A DNA stretch of 64,000 nucleotides from Actinoplanes sp. DH11 (lineage in GTDB: Bacteria > Actinomycetota > Actinomycetes > Mycobacteriales > Micromonosporaceae), in contig NZ_JAHWGU010000001.1 in the NCBI RefSeq assembly GCF_020873875.1, forward strand, positions 186,001 through 250,000, read 5' to 3'. Shown here one piece after another: positions 49,930-58,711 of the stretch; position 1 is the stretch's first letter; each line of letters begins with the position of its first letter. Both the position numbers and the translations under genes were made by a program. Under the pieces are notes generated by a model. It worked only from the letters and a program-made list of their open reading frames with translations. It was not told the DNA's origin and did no database searches.

Positions 49930-51600
49930 TCAAGTTCGGGCCAGGGCCTTCCGGAGCGGATCGAGTCCCAGCGAGCCGAGGTTCAGAGCGTCCCGATGGA
50001 ACGTCTTGAGGTCGAAGTCACTGCCTTTGCGGAGCTTCGCCTCATCCCGGGCCTGCATCCAGATGCGCTCGCCCACCTTGTACGACGGCGCCTGCCCCGG
50101 CCACCCCAGGTAACGCTTCCACTCGAACCGGAGGACCTCCTCGTCCATCCGGGTGTGCGCCCGCAGGAACTCCCAGCCCAGCTCCGGCGTCCAGCGGCGG
50201 CCCGGCTCGAAGCCGAACGGGTTGTCCCGCGGGATCTCCAGCTCCAGGTGCATGCCGATGTCCACGATCACCCGCGCCGCCCGGAGCGCCTGCGCGTCGA
50301 GCATGCCGAGCCGGTCGCCGGGATCGGTCAGGTAACCCAGGTCCTCCATCAGGCGCTCGGCGTAGAGCGCCCAGCCCTCGCCGTGCCCGGAACACCAGCA
50401 GAGCAGCCGCTGCCAGCGGTTCAGCGAGCCGGCCCGGAGCAGCACCTGGCTCATCTGGAGGTGATGGCCAGGGACGCCCTCGTGGTAGACGGTGGTGACC
50501 TCCCGCCAGGTGGAGAACGTCTCCTGCCCCTCCGGCACGGCCCACCACATCCGCCCGGGACGGGAGAAGTCCTCGCTCGGGCTGGTGTAGTAGATGCCGC
50601 CGTCGCTTGTCGGCGTCAGGCAGCACTCCAGTTTCTGGGCCGGCGGCTCGATGTCGAAGTGGGTGCCGTTCAGCTCGCTTATCGCCCGGTCGGAGAGGGC
50701 CTGCATCCAGTCCCGGAACTCCTCCTTGCTGCCGATGTTGCGGGCCGGGTCGGCGTCCAGCCGGACGACCGCCTCGTCCACCGTCGCGCCCGGCCCGGCG
50801 ATCTCGGCGGCCACGGCCCGCATCTCCCGCTCGATGCGGTCCAGCTCGGCGAAACCCCAGAGGTACGTCTCGTCCAGGTCCACCGCGGCGCCGAGGAAGT
50901 ACTGCGAGGCCAGGGCGTACCGCTCCAGCCCGGCGGCCTCCTTCTCCCGGCCTCGCGGCGCGAGCTCGTCGCGCAGGAACGCACCGAAGCCGGCGGTCGC
51001 CTCGGTCGCGGCGGCCGCTCCCCGGCGCAGCTCGGTCTCCAGGGCGCCGGAGACCCGGAGCCGGCCGGCCAGCCCGTTGAAGAAGTCGTCGCGGTCCGGG
51101 GCGGTCCAGGCCTGACACTGCTCGGCCACCGCGAGCAGCTGGGCGCGGGCGCTGATCAGGCCCTTGTCGGCGCCCTCGAGCAGGGTCCGGCGGTACTGCC
51201 GGAGCGCCTCGGGCAGCGCGGCCAGCCGGGCGGCGATGTTCGACACCGCCTCCTCACCCTCGGCCGGCATCATGTCGAAGGCCATCCGCAGCCCGTGCAG
51301 GCCGCTGGTGATCACGCTCACCTCGGTCGCGGTGTGCCCGGCGTCCAGGCGGGCCAGCTCCAGGCCGAGACGTTCCAGCATGGCGTCCTTGGCGACCTGC
51401 TCGGACTCGTGCTCCGGCTCGGTCACGTCCAGTTCGTTGACGGTACGGCGGATCAGCTCGGCCTGTGCGGCGAAGCCCTCCGGGGAGAGGTCGTCGGTCC
51501 TGTCGTCATAACCGGAGATGCCGACCGCGGTCGCCCCCGTGGGGTTGAGAGCGGCCCACTCATCGACGTAACGGTCGGCGATTTCGTCAATTCGTCCCAC
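49930..51600 (-). CDS. DUF885 family metallopeptidase-like protein
   Basis: A 556-residue protein from the GTG at 51600; TAGGGT lies 7 bases before it, fitting a leaderless transcript. The frame upstream is Arg/Ser-rich and not protein-like. YVDEWAALNPTGATAVGI starts the domain; TVYHEGVPGHHLQMSQ is the HExxxGHH-like zinc site (His-Glu and His-His). The C terminus has FEWKRYLGWPGQAPSYKVGERIW. DUF885 proteins are predicted M32/M3-like peptidases of unknown substrate, cytosolic here (no signal). Confidence 0.92.
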   Translation of the reverse strand: MGRIDEIADRYVDEWAALNPTGATAVGISGYDDRTDDLSPEGFAAQAELIRRTVNELDVTEPEHESEQVAKDAMLERLGLELARLDAGHTATEVSVITSGLHGLRMAFDMMPAEGEEAVSNIAARLAALPEALRQYRRTLLEGADKGLISARAQLLAVAEQCQAWTAPDRDDFFNGLAGRLRVSGALETELRRGAAAATEATAGFGAFLRDELAPRGREKEAAGLERYALASQYFLGAAVDLDETYLWGFAELDRIEREMRAVAAEIAGPGATVDEAVVRLDADPARNIGSKEEFRDWMQALSDRAISELNGTHFDIEPPAQKLECCLTPTSDGGIYYTSPSEDFSRPGRMWWAVPEGQETFSTWREVTTVYHEGVPGHHLQMSQVLLRAGSLNRWQRLLCWCSGHGEGWALYAERLMEDLGYLTDPGDRLGMLDAQALRAARVIVDIGMHLELEIPRDNPFGFEPGRRWTPELGWEFLRAHTRMDEEVLRFEWKRYLGWPGQAPSYKVGERIWMQARDEAKLRKGSDFDLKTFHRDALNLGSLGLDPLRKALART

Positions 51601-51610
51601 CTCGCCGACC

Positions 51611-52678
51611 CTACGGGACAGCGGCGTGCCCACGGGTCCACTCGAGGAGGCGGTCGGCCGGCCAGGTGTTGACCACCCGGTCCGCCGGCACGTCGCAGAG
51701 CGCCGCCCGCTCGCAGCCGAACTCCAGCCAGTCCAGCTGGCCGGGCGCGTGCGCATCGGTGTCGATGCTGAACAGGCAGCCGGCCTCCACCGCGACGGTC
51801 AGCATCCGCTTCGGCGGGTCGAGCCGGTCCGGCCGTGAATTGATCTCGATGGCCTTGCCGTGCTCCACCGCCGCGGCCAGGACCTTCTCCAGGTCGAACG
51901 TGCTCGGCGGGCGGGTCCGTGCGGCCCGGTGGGCGGCGTCGCCCTCACCCTTCGCGGACACCTTGCGCCCGGTCATGTGCCCGAGGATGTCCAGATGCGG
52001 GTTGGCCAGGGCGGTCACCATCCGCCGGGTCATCCGGGCGGACTCGTCACGCAGCTTGCTGTGCACCGAGCCGACCACCACGTCGAGCCGGGCCAGCAAC
52101 TCGTCCTCCTGGTCCAGCGAGCCGTCGTCCAGGATGTCCACCTCGATGCCGGTGAGTATCCGGAACCCCTCGGGCAGCGCCGCGTTGAGTTGCGCCACGT
52201 GGTCGAGCTGGCGGCGCAACCGGTCGGCGGTCAGGCCACGGGCCACGGTGAGGCGCGGCGAGTGGTCGGTGAGCACGAAGTACTCGTGGCCGAGCTCGGC
52301 GGCGGCCAGCGCCATCTCCTCGATCGGGGAGCCGCCGTCCGACCAGTCGGAGTGCACGTGGCAGTCGCCGCGCAGCGCCGAGCGCAGCTGGGCGACGGCC
52401 GCCGGCAGGTCGGCGCCCTCGGTGCTCACCAGCCGGCGCAGGTAGACCGGCTCCTCGCCGGCCAGCGACTCGGCGACGCAGCGGGCGGTCACCTCGCCGA
52501 CGCCGGCCAGTTTCGCCAGGGTGCCGGCCTCGGCGCGGGCGGCCAGCTCGTCCGCCGGGGTCTTCGCGACGGCCGCGGCCGCCGACCGGAAGGCCTTCAC
52601 CCGGTAGGTCGCCTCGTTCGCCCGTTCCAGCAGGAACGCGATGCGCCGCAGATCGGCGACCGGGTCACGGGATGCCAT
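51611..52678 (-). CDS. PHP-domain phosphoesterase with N-terminal helix-hairpin-helix (PolX-like)
   Basis: A 355-residue protein. Residues 1-75 are a helix-hairpin-helix region like that of DNA polymerase X (LLERANEATYRVKAFRSAAA, TLAKLAGVGEVTARCVAESL). The PHP domain follows: GDCHVHSDWSDGGSPIEEM, YFVLTDHSPRL, LTGIEVDILDDGSLD, VVVGSVHSKL, DILGHMTGR and FSIDTDAHAPGQ give the metal His/Asp set. The polymerase nucleotidyltransferase domain is absent. A DNA-repair phosphatase or nuclease role is likely. It starts 6 bases after a TAATCT hexamer and diverges from mtnA. Confidence 0.92.
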   Translation of the reverse strand: MASRDPVADLRRIAFLLERANEATYRVKAFRSAAAAVAKTPADELAARAEAGTLAKLAGVGEVTARCVAESLAGEEPVYLRRLVSTEGADLPAAVAQLRSALRGDCHVHSDWSDGGSPIEEMALAAAELGHEYFVLTDHSPRLTVARGLTADRLRRQLDHVAQLNAALPEGFRILTGIEVDILDDGSLDQEDELLARLDVVVGSVHSKLRDESARMTRRMVTALANPHLDILGHMTGRKVSAKGEGDAAHRAARTRPPSTFDLEKVLAAAVEHGKAIEINSRPDRLDPPKRMLTVAVEAGCLFSIDTDAHAPGQLDWLEFGCERAALCDVPADRVVNTWPADRLLEWTRGHAAVP

Positions 52679-52681
52679 CCG

Positions 52682-52793
52682 GACAGATTAAGCCGTGTCC
52701 AGCCGATCTCGTGGGACACGGCCGCGGGCGCCGTCAGGCGGCGGCTGGGCCACGCCGGAGCCCCGCGAAGATCGGCAGGACACGGCCTAAGGT
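52682..52793. promoter_or_regulatory. Matched divergent leaderless promoters of the PHP gene and mtnA
   Basis: TTAAGCCGTGTCCAGCCGATCT (52688-52709) is the reverse complement of 52769-52790 at 20 of 22 positions, so each gene has the same element in its own direction. Its TTAA/CTAA end forms the -10 box: TAATCT 6 bases before the PHP ATG and TAAGGT (52788-52793) 7 bases before the mtnA ATG. A partial third copy (GGGACACGGCC) lies between them at 52713. Confidence 0.75.
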
Positions 52794-52800
52794 GGTCGGA

Positions 52801-53766
52801 ATGCGGACGATCGATTGGGTGAACGGCGCTGTCGAGATCATCGATCAGACCGCCCTGCCGGGCGAGCTGCGGGTTCTGCGGCTGCACACGGTGGGCGAAC
52901 TGATCGCGGCGATCCAGTCACTGGCGGTCCGGGGCGCACCGGCCCTCGGCGTGGCCGGCGCCTTCGGGGTAGCCCTGGCGGCCCGGGTGCATCAGGACGA
53001 TCCGGCGGCGCTGGCGGTGGCCGTACAGAAGATCGAAAGCGCACGCCCGACGGCGGTGAACCTGGCCCGCGGCGCGCAACGTGCCGCCCGGCTGCTGCCT
53101 CTCGGCCCGGACGCGGTGCTCGCCGAGGCCTGCGCGGTCCGCGACGACGAGGTCGCGGCGTCGCACGCGATGGCGACCCGCGGCGCCGACCTGGTGACCG
53201 AACTCTGCGGTGACCGGCCCAGGCTGCTCACCCACTGCAACACCGGTGGGCTGGCCGCTGTCGTCCTCGGCACCGCGCTGGGCGTGGTCGGTGAGCTGCA
53301 CCGGCGGGACCGGCTGGCCGGGGTGATCGCCAGCGAGACCCGGCCGCTGCTCCAGGGCGCCCGGCTGACCTCCTGGGAACTGACCCGGTGGGGGATCGAG
53401 CACCGGGTCGCGGTCGACTCGGCCGGCCCGTTCCTGATGGCCCGCGGTGAGGTCGACGCGGTGATCCTGGGCGCCGACCGGATCTGTGCCAACGGCGACG
53501 TGATCAACAAGATCGGGAGCTACGCGCACGCGCTCGGCGCCCGGCGGGCCGGCATCCCGTTCCTCGTGGTGGCGCCGGAGTCGACCGTCGACCTGGACAC
53601 CGCCGCCGGCACCGAGGTGGAGATCGAGGACCGGGGCGCGGCCGAGGTCACCGCGCACGGCGACGCGGTGAACCCGGCCTTCGACATCACCCCGCACGAC
53701 CTGGTCACGGCGATCGTCACCGACCGGCGGGTGATCCGCCTCGATCGGGGCGAGACCACGGCTTGA
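52801..53766 (+). CDS. mtnA: S-methyl-5-thioribose-1-phosphate isomerase
   Basis: A 321-residue enzyme of methionine salvage converting methylthioribose-1-phosphate to the ribulose form. IQSLAVRGAPALGVAGAFGV holds the conserved RGAP, LLTHCNTGGLA the catalytic Cys, and VILGADRICANGDVINKIGS the catalytic Asp. VVAPESTVD and NPAFDITPHDLVTAIVTDRRV are also diagnostic. ATG at 52801; leaderless by position of TAAGGT. No other salvage genes are adjacent. Confidence 0.97.
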   Translation: MRTIDWVNGAVEIIDQTALPGELRVLRLHTVGELIAAIQSLAVRGAPALGVAGAFGVALAARVHQDDPAALAVAVQKIESARPTAVNLARGAQRAARLLPLGPDAVLAEACAVRDDEVAASHAMATRGADLVTELCGDRPRLLTHCNTGGLAAVVLGTALGVVGELHRRDRLAGVIASETRPLLQGARLTSWELTRWGIEHRVAVDSAGPFLMARGEVDAVILGADRICANGDVINKIGSYAHALGARRAGIPFLVVAPESTVDLDTAAGTEVEIEDRGAAEVTAHGDAVNPAFDITPHDLVTAIVTDRRVIRLDRGETTA

Positions 53767-53802
53767 GCCAGGCGGTCTCCGGCCAGCCCTCGGCGGCGGC
53801 CA

Positions 53803-54783
53803 TCAACGGGTACGCGGTCGCGCCGTCCACGCCCTCCCGGAGTCTTTGCGGTCACTTTCCGGCCGCATCGCGACGAGCTCGGTGTCCGACACCGACGTCA
53901 CCCAGCCGCCGGCGCGTCCCAGCTCCAGCAGGGCCGCAGCGTCCGCCGCTTCCACCGGAAGTTTCTCGGGAGCGCCGGAGGTGGCCGGCCACGAACGCCT
54001 GGCCTGCTCACCGGGCCGCAGGAGGGTGACCAGCCGGTCCGATTCGAGGGCGCCGGACATCTCTGCCAACTCGTCGATGAGCCGGCGCAGCTGCTCCCGG
54101 ACCGGCCCGGCGTTGCCGCCGCACATCGCCGCGGTCAGTTCGGCGCGGGTGGCGGCCACCCGGGTGCCGTCCCGGAACGAGCCCGCACCCAACGCGCCGG
54201 CCAGCGGATCCGTCGCGATCTGTGCGGCCAGCACGGCGGCGAAAAGGTGCGGCACATGGCTGATCTTGGCTACCGCCGCGTCGTGCTCGTCCGCCGTCGC
54301 CGGCACCACCCGGGCGCCCAGGCCGGTGCAGAACCGGGCCAGGGTCAGCCAGTCGCCGAGGTCGGTCGCCGGTTCCAGGCAGAGCACCCACGCGCAGCCG
54401 GTGAACAGATCAGGATCGGACGCGGCGAACCCCGAGGTCTCCCGGCCGGCCATCGGGTGCCCGCCCACGAAACGGGTCACCCGGTGCGCCGACATCAGCT
54501 CACGCACCGGAGCCTTCACCGACGTCACATCGGTGACCAGGCCGCCGGCTCCGGCGAGCTGGGCGATCACTTCCGGAAGGACCGGCAAGGGTACGGCCAG
54601 AGCCGTCACCTCCGCGCCCGCCGCGGCACCGGGCACCGAGTCGGCGACCCGGAACCCCGCCGCACGAGCCGCCTCCCGGGTGGCCGGGTCGGCGTCGAAG
54701 CCGGTGACCTCGTGCCCGGCGCCGGCGAGTGCCCGCAGCAGCGAACCGCCGATCAGCCCGAGGCCGACAACCGCCGTCCTCAT
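53803..54783 (-). CDS. tyrA: Prephenate dehydrogenase
   Basis: A 326-residue NAD-dependent enzyme of tyrosine synthesis. RTAVVGLGLIGGSLLRALAG is the Rossmann loop, VTDVTSVKAPV and VGGHPMAGRETSGF are diagnostic, the latter carrying the catalytic His. HDAAVAKISHVPHLFAAVLA holds the substrate His. An ACT-like domain (about 245-310, WVTSVSDTELVAM) may mediate feedback. The ATG overlaps the stop of the LytM lipoprotein gene (ATGA), so both are co-translated. Confidence 0.95.
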   Translation of the reverse strand: MRTAVVGLGLIGGSLLRALAGAGHEVTGFDADPATREAARAAGFRVADSVPGAAAGAEVTALAVPLPVLPEVIAQLAGAGGLVTDVTSVKAPVRELMSAHRVTRFVGGHPMAGRETSGFAASDPDLFTGCAWVLCLEPATDLGDWLTLARFCTGLGARVVPATADEHDAAVAKISHVPHLFAAVLAAQIATDPLAGALGAGSFRDGTRVAATRAELTAAMCGGNAGPVREQLRRLIDELAEMSGALESDRLVTLLRPGEQARRSWPATSGAPEKLPVEAADAAALLELGRAGGWVTSVSDTELVAMRPESDRKDSGRAWTARPRTR

Positions 54784-55553
54784 GCCTTGCAGTCGTTCTT
54801 CTTCTCCCAGGTCGCGACGGCCGCCACCGGGCTCTTCGAACCACCCTTGCGCCACGACTTGAGATAGGCGGCCGGCCAGATCACGCCACGCCGGACCTTC
54901 CAGTCGCCGGTCTCCGCGCACGGCGGCGAGATGCCGTAGTGGAGGTGGCAGACGTTGTTGGCGTTGCCGGTCCGGCCGAGCTTGCCGAGCAGCTGCCCGG
55001 CCTCGACCCGGACACCCGCCTCGATGCCGGACTGCACCTTGCTCAGGTGCGAACCGTAGTAGCGCACCCCGTCGTCACCGAGCAGCGACACCGACAGGCC
55101 ACCGTTGTCCGGGCCGTCGGGACGACCCTTCACATACCTGTCCTCGAGGCTCACCTCCAGGATGGTCCCGCTGGTCGTGGCGACGATCCGCTCACCGCAG
55201 TCGGCGAACAGGTCGGTCGCCGGGTACTTCGAGTGGGTGGTGTGGAAGTCGACGTTCGACGCGTCCACCGGGAAGACGTACTTCATGGCGCGCGCGCTCG
55301 CCGGCGCCTGCGAGGTGGCGGCGGCGGTAGGGGCCGTGGTGGTGGCGGCGGCCGGCGGGCTCGTCGGCTGCGCGGCCGCCTCCGAGGGGCCCTGCGGCGC
55401 GGCCGGCACCGGTTCCGCGCCCGACTGCGGGGTGGCCGACGGCTGGACGAACACCGGCGTCGCCGTGGGTGACCCGGCCCCGGCGACGCCGCCGCAACCG
55501 GCCAGGCAGGCGGCGGTGAGGGTCAAGCCCGAGAGGGTACGGAGGAGACGCAC
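54780..55553 (-). CDS. M23 (LytM-type) peptidase lipoprotein
   Basis: A 257-residue lipoprotein from the GTG at 55553. Lipobox LAGC at Cys20, then a Pro/Ala/Thr linker (30-88), then the peptidase domain: FHTTHSKYPATDLFADCGE (metal His107 and Asp114), ILEVSLEDRYVKGRPDG, YYGSHLSKVQSGIEAG and VCHLHYGISPPC (HLH, His203/His205). M23 peptidases cut peptidoglycan cross-bridges or cut peptide stems; here the metal set appears complete, so it may be active at the cell surface. It is coupled to tyrA through ATGA, an unusual partnership. Confidence 0.9.
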   Translation of the reverse strand: MRLLRTLSGLTLTAACLAGCGGVAGAGSPTATPVFVQPSATPQSGAEPVPAAPQGPSEAAAQPTSPPAAATTTAPTAAATSQAPASARAMKYVFPVDASNVDFHTTHSKYPATDLFADCGERIVATTSGTILEVSLEDRYVKGRPDGPDNGGLSVSLLGDDGVRYYGSHLSKVQSGIEAGVRVEAGQLLGKLGRTGNANNVCHLHYGISPPCAETGDWKVRRGVIWPAAYLKSWRKGGSKSPVAAVATWEKKNDCKA

Positions 55554-55652
55554 CGGGCCATCCTGACAGAAGGACGCGGCCGCCGCCGAACACAGCGCCC
55601 GGTGAGCCTGGCTACGCTGAGGACCAGGGATGCGCCGAAGGGAGAGACCGGG

Positions 55653-56036
55653 ATGGTTGATCGGCAGGGCCTCTGGGCCGCGTCCGCGCCACCGCCGGGT
55701 TACCTGCCGCCGCCCGACCGGCCGCTGGTGTCCAGCCCGCCGCGACCGGTCTACCGCGAACCGCACCCGATCCGGGCCGGTGCGGTGCTCAGCGGCCTCG
55801 CCGCCGGTGCGGCCTGGCTCATGCTCTTCGGCAGCCTGGGCAGCGGCCTCGCGTCGTACACGTGGTGGACCGTCGGTGCCGCCGTCAGCGCCTGGGTCGC
55901 CGCCGTCGTGCTCGCCCTCGTCGGCGATCGCGGGGTGGCGGTCGGCGTCTCCGTGGCGGCCGGCCTCGGCCTGTCCATCGCGACGGTCTTCGTGGTGCTC
56001 CGCTGGGCCGGTACGTACGACTGGCCGCTGTGGTGA
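55653..56036 (+). CDS. Small membrane protein
   Basis: 127 residues from the ATG at 55653 (GGGAGAG upstream). A Pro-rich cytosolic N terminus (PPPGYLPPPDRPLVSSPPRP) is followed by three or four membrane helices (AGAVLSGLAAGAAWLMLFGSL, TWWTVGAAVSAWVAAVVLALV, VAVGVSVAAGLGLSIATVFVVL). No motif suggests a function. It stands alone and diverges from the LytM lipoprotein gene by 99 bases. Confidence 0.75.
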   Translation: MVDRQGLWAASAPPPGYLPPPDRPLVSSPPRPVYREPHPIRAGAVLSGLAAGAAWLMLFGSLGSGLASYTWWTVGAAVSAWVAAVVLALVGDRGVAVGVSVAAGLGLSIATVFVVLRWAGTYDWPLW

Positions 56037-56160
56037 ATGTCCCGGTTCGACCGGCACCCGCCACCACCTTTCGTGCCGTTCCCGTCGCGCTCGGAAGCGG
56101 TCCGGCCGAAGTGTCCATCGACCCTTGACGAACGTCGTACGGCTGGGCACTCTCGGCTGC

Positions 56161-56328
56161 ATGGCCCCCTCGCCGGAACGGCTCGACCCCGAGCGCTGCC
56201 GCCGCCGCCAGGAGCTGCTGGCGGCTCTCGCCCAGGCGAAATCGGTCCGCGAGTCGGACCCGTCCCAACGGATGCGTGGCCTGCGTCTGCGCGAGCTGAT
56301 CGCCACCCGGCGCCGGCCCGCGAGCTGA
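56161..56328 (+). CDS. Possible small basic protein
   Basis: A 55-codon frame, MAPSPERLDPERCRRRQELL then AALAQAKSVRESDPSQRM, ending RLRELIATRRRPAS. It looks like two charged helices. No ribosome binding site stands out before the ATG at 56161. The downstream 220 bases hold a 22-bp duplication but no gene. Confidence 0.35.
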   Translation: MAPSPERLDPERCRRRQELLAALAQAKSVRESDPSQRMRGLRLRELIATRRRPAS

Positions 56329-56432
56329 TCGCCCCCCGTCCGGCCGTGTTCCCGGCCCGGCCCGGGCCATGGGCCCCGCCCGGGTCCTGGCCTGCGCGTG
56401 GCCGCGCTCCCGGTTCGGTTCCGGTGGTCGGC

Positions 56433-56476
56433 TGATCTCTGGAACGGGTGCTAATGATCTCTGGAACGGGTGCTAA
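56433..56476 (+). repeat. Exact 22-bp tandem duplication
   Basis: TGATCTCTGGAACGGGTGC followed by TAA is present twice in immediate succession (56433-56454 and 56455-56476), about 75 bases before the tRNA-deaminase-associated gene. It may be a recent slip event or duplicated promoter element. Confidence 0.95.
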
Positions 56477-56550
56477 GGCGTGGCGCGATGCGGCTGACGC
56501 AGTACCCGCTACCGTCAGGCGCTGAAGATAAGAGTCGCGTTGGGGGAATC

Positions 56551-57060
56551 GTGTCGATTTTCGCTGCCGCCGTCAGCCGGAGCAAGACCGGGTGGACGGC
56601 GTCGGAGCTGGACCTTTCGGGCCTGGCCGACATCGACGAGGTGGTGGATGCGCTTCGCGACGTCGAGCCCGATGCCGACCTGGCGCTGCTGTTCGTCGAG
56701 AGCGACGACGAGTACCTGGCGATCCTGCGGCTCGACGAAGGCGAGGACCTGCGGGTCTTCGCCTCCGACTCGGCGTTTGCCGAGGAGTCGCGGATCGGGT
56801 CGGTACTGCTCGGCGAGGTGGAGACGCCGGCGCTCGGGCTGGACGACCTGGCCGCCACCGAGGACGACGAGGACCGCCCGGCCGGCGAGCCGGACGCCGA
56901 CCCGATCGGGGACGCGGAACTGCTCGGCGACCTGGGCGTGAACGCGCAGCGGTTGCTCACCCTCTGCGCCATGGAGGGAATGCTGCCGTCCGACGTCACC
57001 GCGGAGATCTGCCAGAAGATCGGCTGCGGTGACGAGATGGAGGAGCTGCGCGAAGCGTGA
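56551..57060 (+). CDS. tRNA adenosine deaminase-associated protein
   Basis: A 169-residue acidic protein from the GTG at 56551 (GGGGGA upstream). SIFAAAVSRSKTGWTASELDLS and DSDDEYLAILRLDEGEDLR-type segments (VESDDEYLAILRLDEG), and the C-terminal LGVNAQRLLTLCAMEGMLPSD, match a family always found before tadA in actinobacteria. Overlaps tadA by 4 bases. Its role, likely to support or regulate the deaminase, is inferred from the strict pairing. Confidence 0.92.
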   Translation: MSIFAAAVSRSKTGWTASELDLSGLADIDEVVDALRDVEPDADLALLFVESDDEYLAILRLDEGEDLRVFASDSAFAEESRIGSVLLGEVETPALGLDDLAATEDDEDRPAGEPDADPIGDAELLGDLGVNAQRLLTLCAMEGMLPSDVTAEICQKIGCGDEMEELREA

Positions 57061-57536
57061 ACCGCCGGGCTCAGCACGAGGAATGGATGCGGCGGGCGCT
57101 CGCCGTCGCATCCACCTCACCCACCGACGTACCGGTGGGTGCGGTGCTGCTCGGCCCGGACGGCACCGAACTCGCTGCCGCCGGCAACGAACGCGAACTC
57201 ACCGGCGACCCCACCGCGCACGCCGAGGTGCTGGCACTACGGCGGGCCGCCGCTCGCCTGGGCTCCTGGCGCCTGGAGAACTGCACCCTGGTGGTGACGC
57301 TGGAACCGTGCACGATGTGTGCAGGCGCCCTGGTCCTGGCCCGCATAGCCACCCTCGTCTTCGGAGCCTGGGAACCCAAGACAGGAGCCGCCGGCTCCCT
57401 CTGGGACGTAATCCGAGACCGCCGCCTGAACCACCGCCCCAACGTCTACCCAGGCGTCCTGGAACAAGAATGCGCCCACCACCTGAAAACCTTCTTCACC
57501 CAGCCCCCCACCCCAGAGCCCAGCCCCCGCGAGTAA
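57057..57536 (+). CDS. tadA: tRNA-specific adenosine deaminase (A34 to I34)
   Basis: A 159-residue zinc enzyme making inosine at the wobble position. HAEVLAL supplies zinc ligand His55 and catalytic Glu57, and LEPCTMCAG supplies Cys85 and Cys88. MRRALAVASTSPTDVPVGAVLLG is the typical start. GTG start in GTGA overlap with the partner gene. The C-terminal tail is Pro-rich. Inosine at tRNA-Arg(ACG) is essential for reading CGN codons, fitting its conservation. Confidence 0.96.
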   Translation: MNRRAQHEEWMRRALAVASTSPTDVPVGAVLLGPDGTELAAAGNERELTGDPTAHAEVLALRRAAARLGSWRLENCTLVVTLEPCTMCAGALVLARIATLVFGAWEPKTGAAGSLWDVIRDRRLNHRPNVYPGVLEQECAHHLKTFFTQPPTPEPSPRE

Positions 57537-57667
57537 GACCGCGCGGCCACACAAGCAAGCCGGCGCAAAAATGCCAGGTGACCCCACCCAACGGGCGGGC
57601 GAAGTACCGCGGTCACGCCAGTAACCCCGTGTATTTCCCCGTAACTCCCATCCACTCCAGCCCAGCC

Positions 57668-57769
57668 GCAAAACGCCGCCGGTGAGGAGGCAGGTGATTT
57701 CCCGCCGCCCGCGGGGTGTGCGGGCGGCGGGAAATCGCATGCGTCCTCACCGGTTAAAAGGCGTTTTGC
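57668..57769. repeat. Large imperfect palindrome (about 45-50-bp arms)
   Basis: Left arm 57668-57712 and right arm 57720-57769 surround GGGGTGT. The outer GCAAAACGCC/GGCGTTTTGC, middle CCGGTGAGGA/TCCTCACCGG and inner GATTTCCCGCCGCCCGC blocks pair; the right arm has 5 extra bases (TTAAA region). It lies between convergent tadA and deoD and may end both transcripts, but its size suggests a mobile palindromic element. The rest of 57537-57879 holds repetitive CCCAGCCC-type sequence. Confidence 0.8.
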
Positions 57770-57879
57770 CGCGGAGCGAAGCGAAGCCAGCCAGCTCAGC
57801 AGCCGTACTCCCCAAGCCCAGCCCCGCTCCGCCCGCCCCGCCCACCAAGCCCAGCCCCGCAGCCCCCAACTAGCCCAGC

Positions 57880-58596
57880 TCAGCCCAACCCAGCTACAGC
57901 CGTATCCAGCCCGATCCGAACCATGTTGCTGAACCCCTGCTCCCGCTGCGCGGCCTCCATCGCTTCCCCACGCTTGATGTGATCGCTCACGGTCAAAATG
58001 GTCAAAGCCTTGGCCCCATACCGAGCAGCGATCGTATAAATCGCAGCAGACTCCATCTCCACTGCCAGAACCCCGTATTCAGCGAGCGCGTCATACAGAT
58101 CAGGCCGGTCGGTGTAGAACGCGTCGGCGGCAAGGATCGGCCCGACCCGCATCGGAACACCCTGCCCCTCAGCGATCTCCACAGCGGTCCGCAGGAGACC
58201 GAAATCAGCGACCGGCGCGTAGTCGATGAGCCCGTCGAAGCGGGACCGGTTCATGTTGGAGTCGGTGGCCGATCCGATGGCGGCGACCACGTCACCGAGG
58301 TTGAGGTCCATGGCGAGGGCGCCGCAGGAGCCGATCCGGATCAGGGATTTCACGCCGTACTCGTTGATCAGCTCGTGGGTGTAGATCGAGGCCGACGGCA
58401 TGCCCATGCCGGAGCCCTGCACCGAGACGCGGTGGCCTTTCCAGGTGCCCGTGAAGCCGAGCATGCCGCGGACCTGGGTGTAGCAGACCGCGTCCTCCAG
58501 GAACGTCTCGGCGATCCACTTCGCTCGCATGGGGTCGCCGGGCAGCAGCACCCGCTCGGCGATGTCGCCCGGCTTGCCGCCGATGTGCACGCTCAT
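57880..58596 (-). CDS. deoD: Purine nucleoside phosphorylase (DeoD type)
   Basis: A 238-residue hexameric-type enzyme that phosphorolyses purine nucleosides. [21 protein letters not shown] is the start signature, [16 protein letters not shown] the phosphate/ribose site, [19 protein letters not shown] and [20 protein letters not shown] follow, and [13 protein letters not shown] is the nucleoside site. Asp-204 equivalent lies in [10 protein letters not shown]. Single gene, start ATG at 58596 with a GAAGCGGAG-type site upstream. Confidence 0.97.
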   Translation of the reverse strand: MSVHIGGKPGDIAERVLLPGDPMRAKWIAETFLEDAVCYTQVRGMLGFTGTWKGHRVSVQGSGMGMPSASIYTHELINEYGVKSLIRIGSCGALAMDLNLGDVVAAIGSATDSNMNRSRFDGLIDYAPVADFGLLRTAVEIAEGQGVPMRVGPILAADAFYTDRPDLYDALAEYGVLAVEMESAAIYTIAARYGAKALTILTVSDHIKRGEAMEAAQREQGFSNMVRIGLDTAVAGLG

Positions 58597-58711
58597 GAGG
58601 TTTCTCCGCTTCGCTTGTCCATGGCGCCGATCTTGCCAGGTCAGCGCGGTGCCGCAGGGTTATGGGTGACCCGGCGGCAGGCACCTCGGGGCGGCCGGTA
58701 AAGTACTTCCC

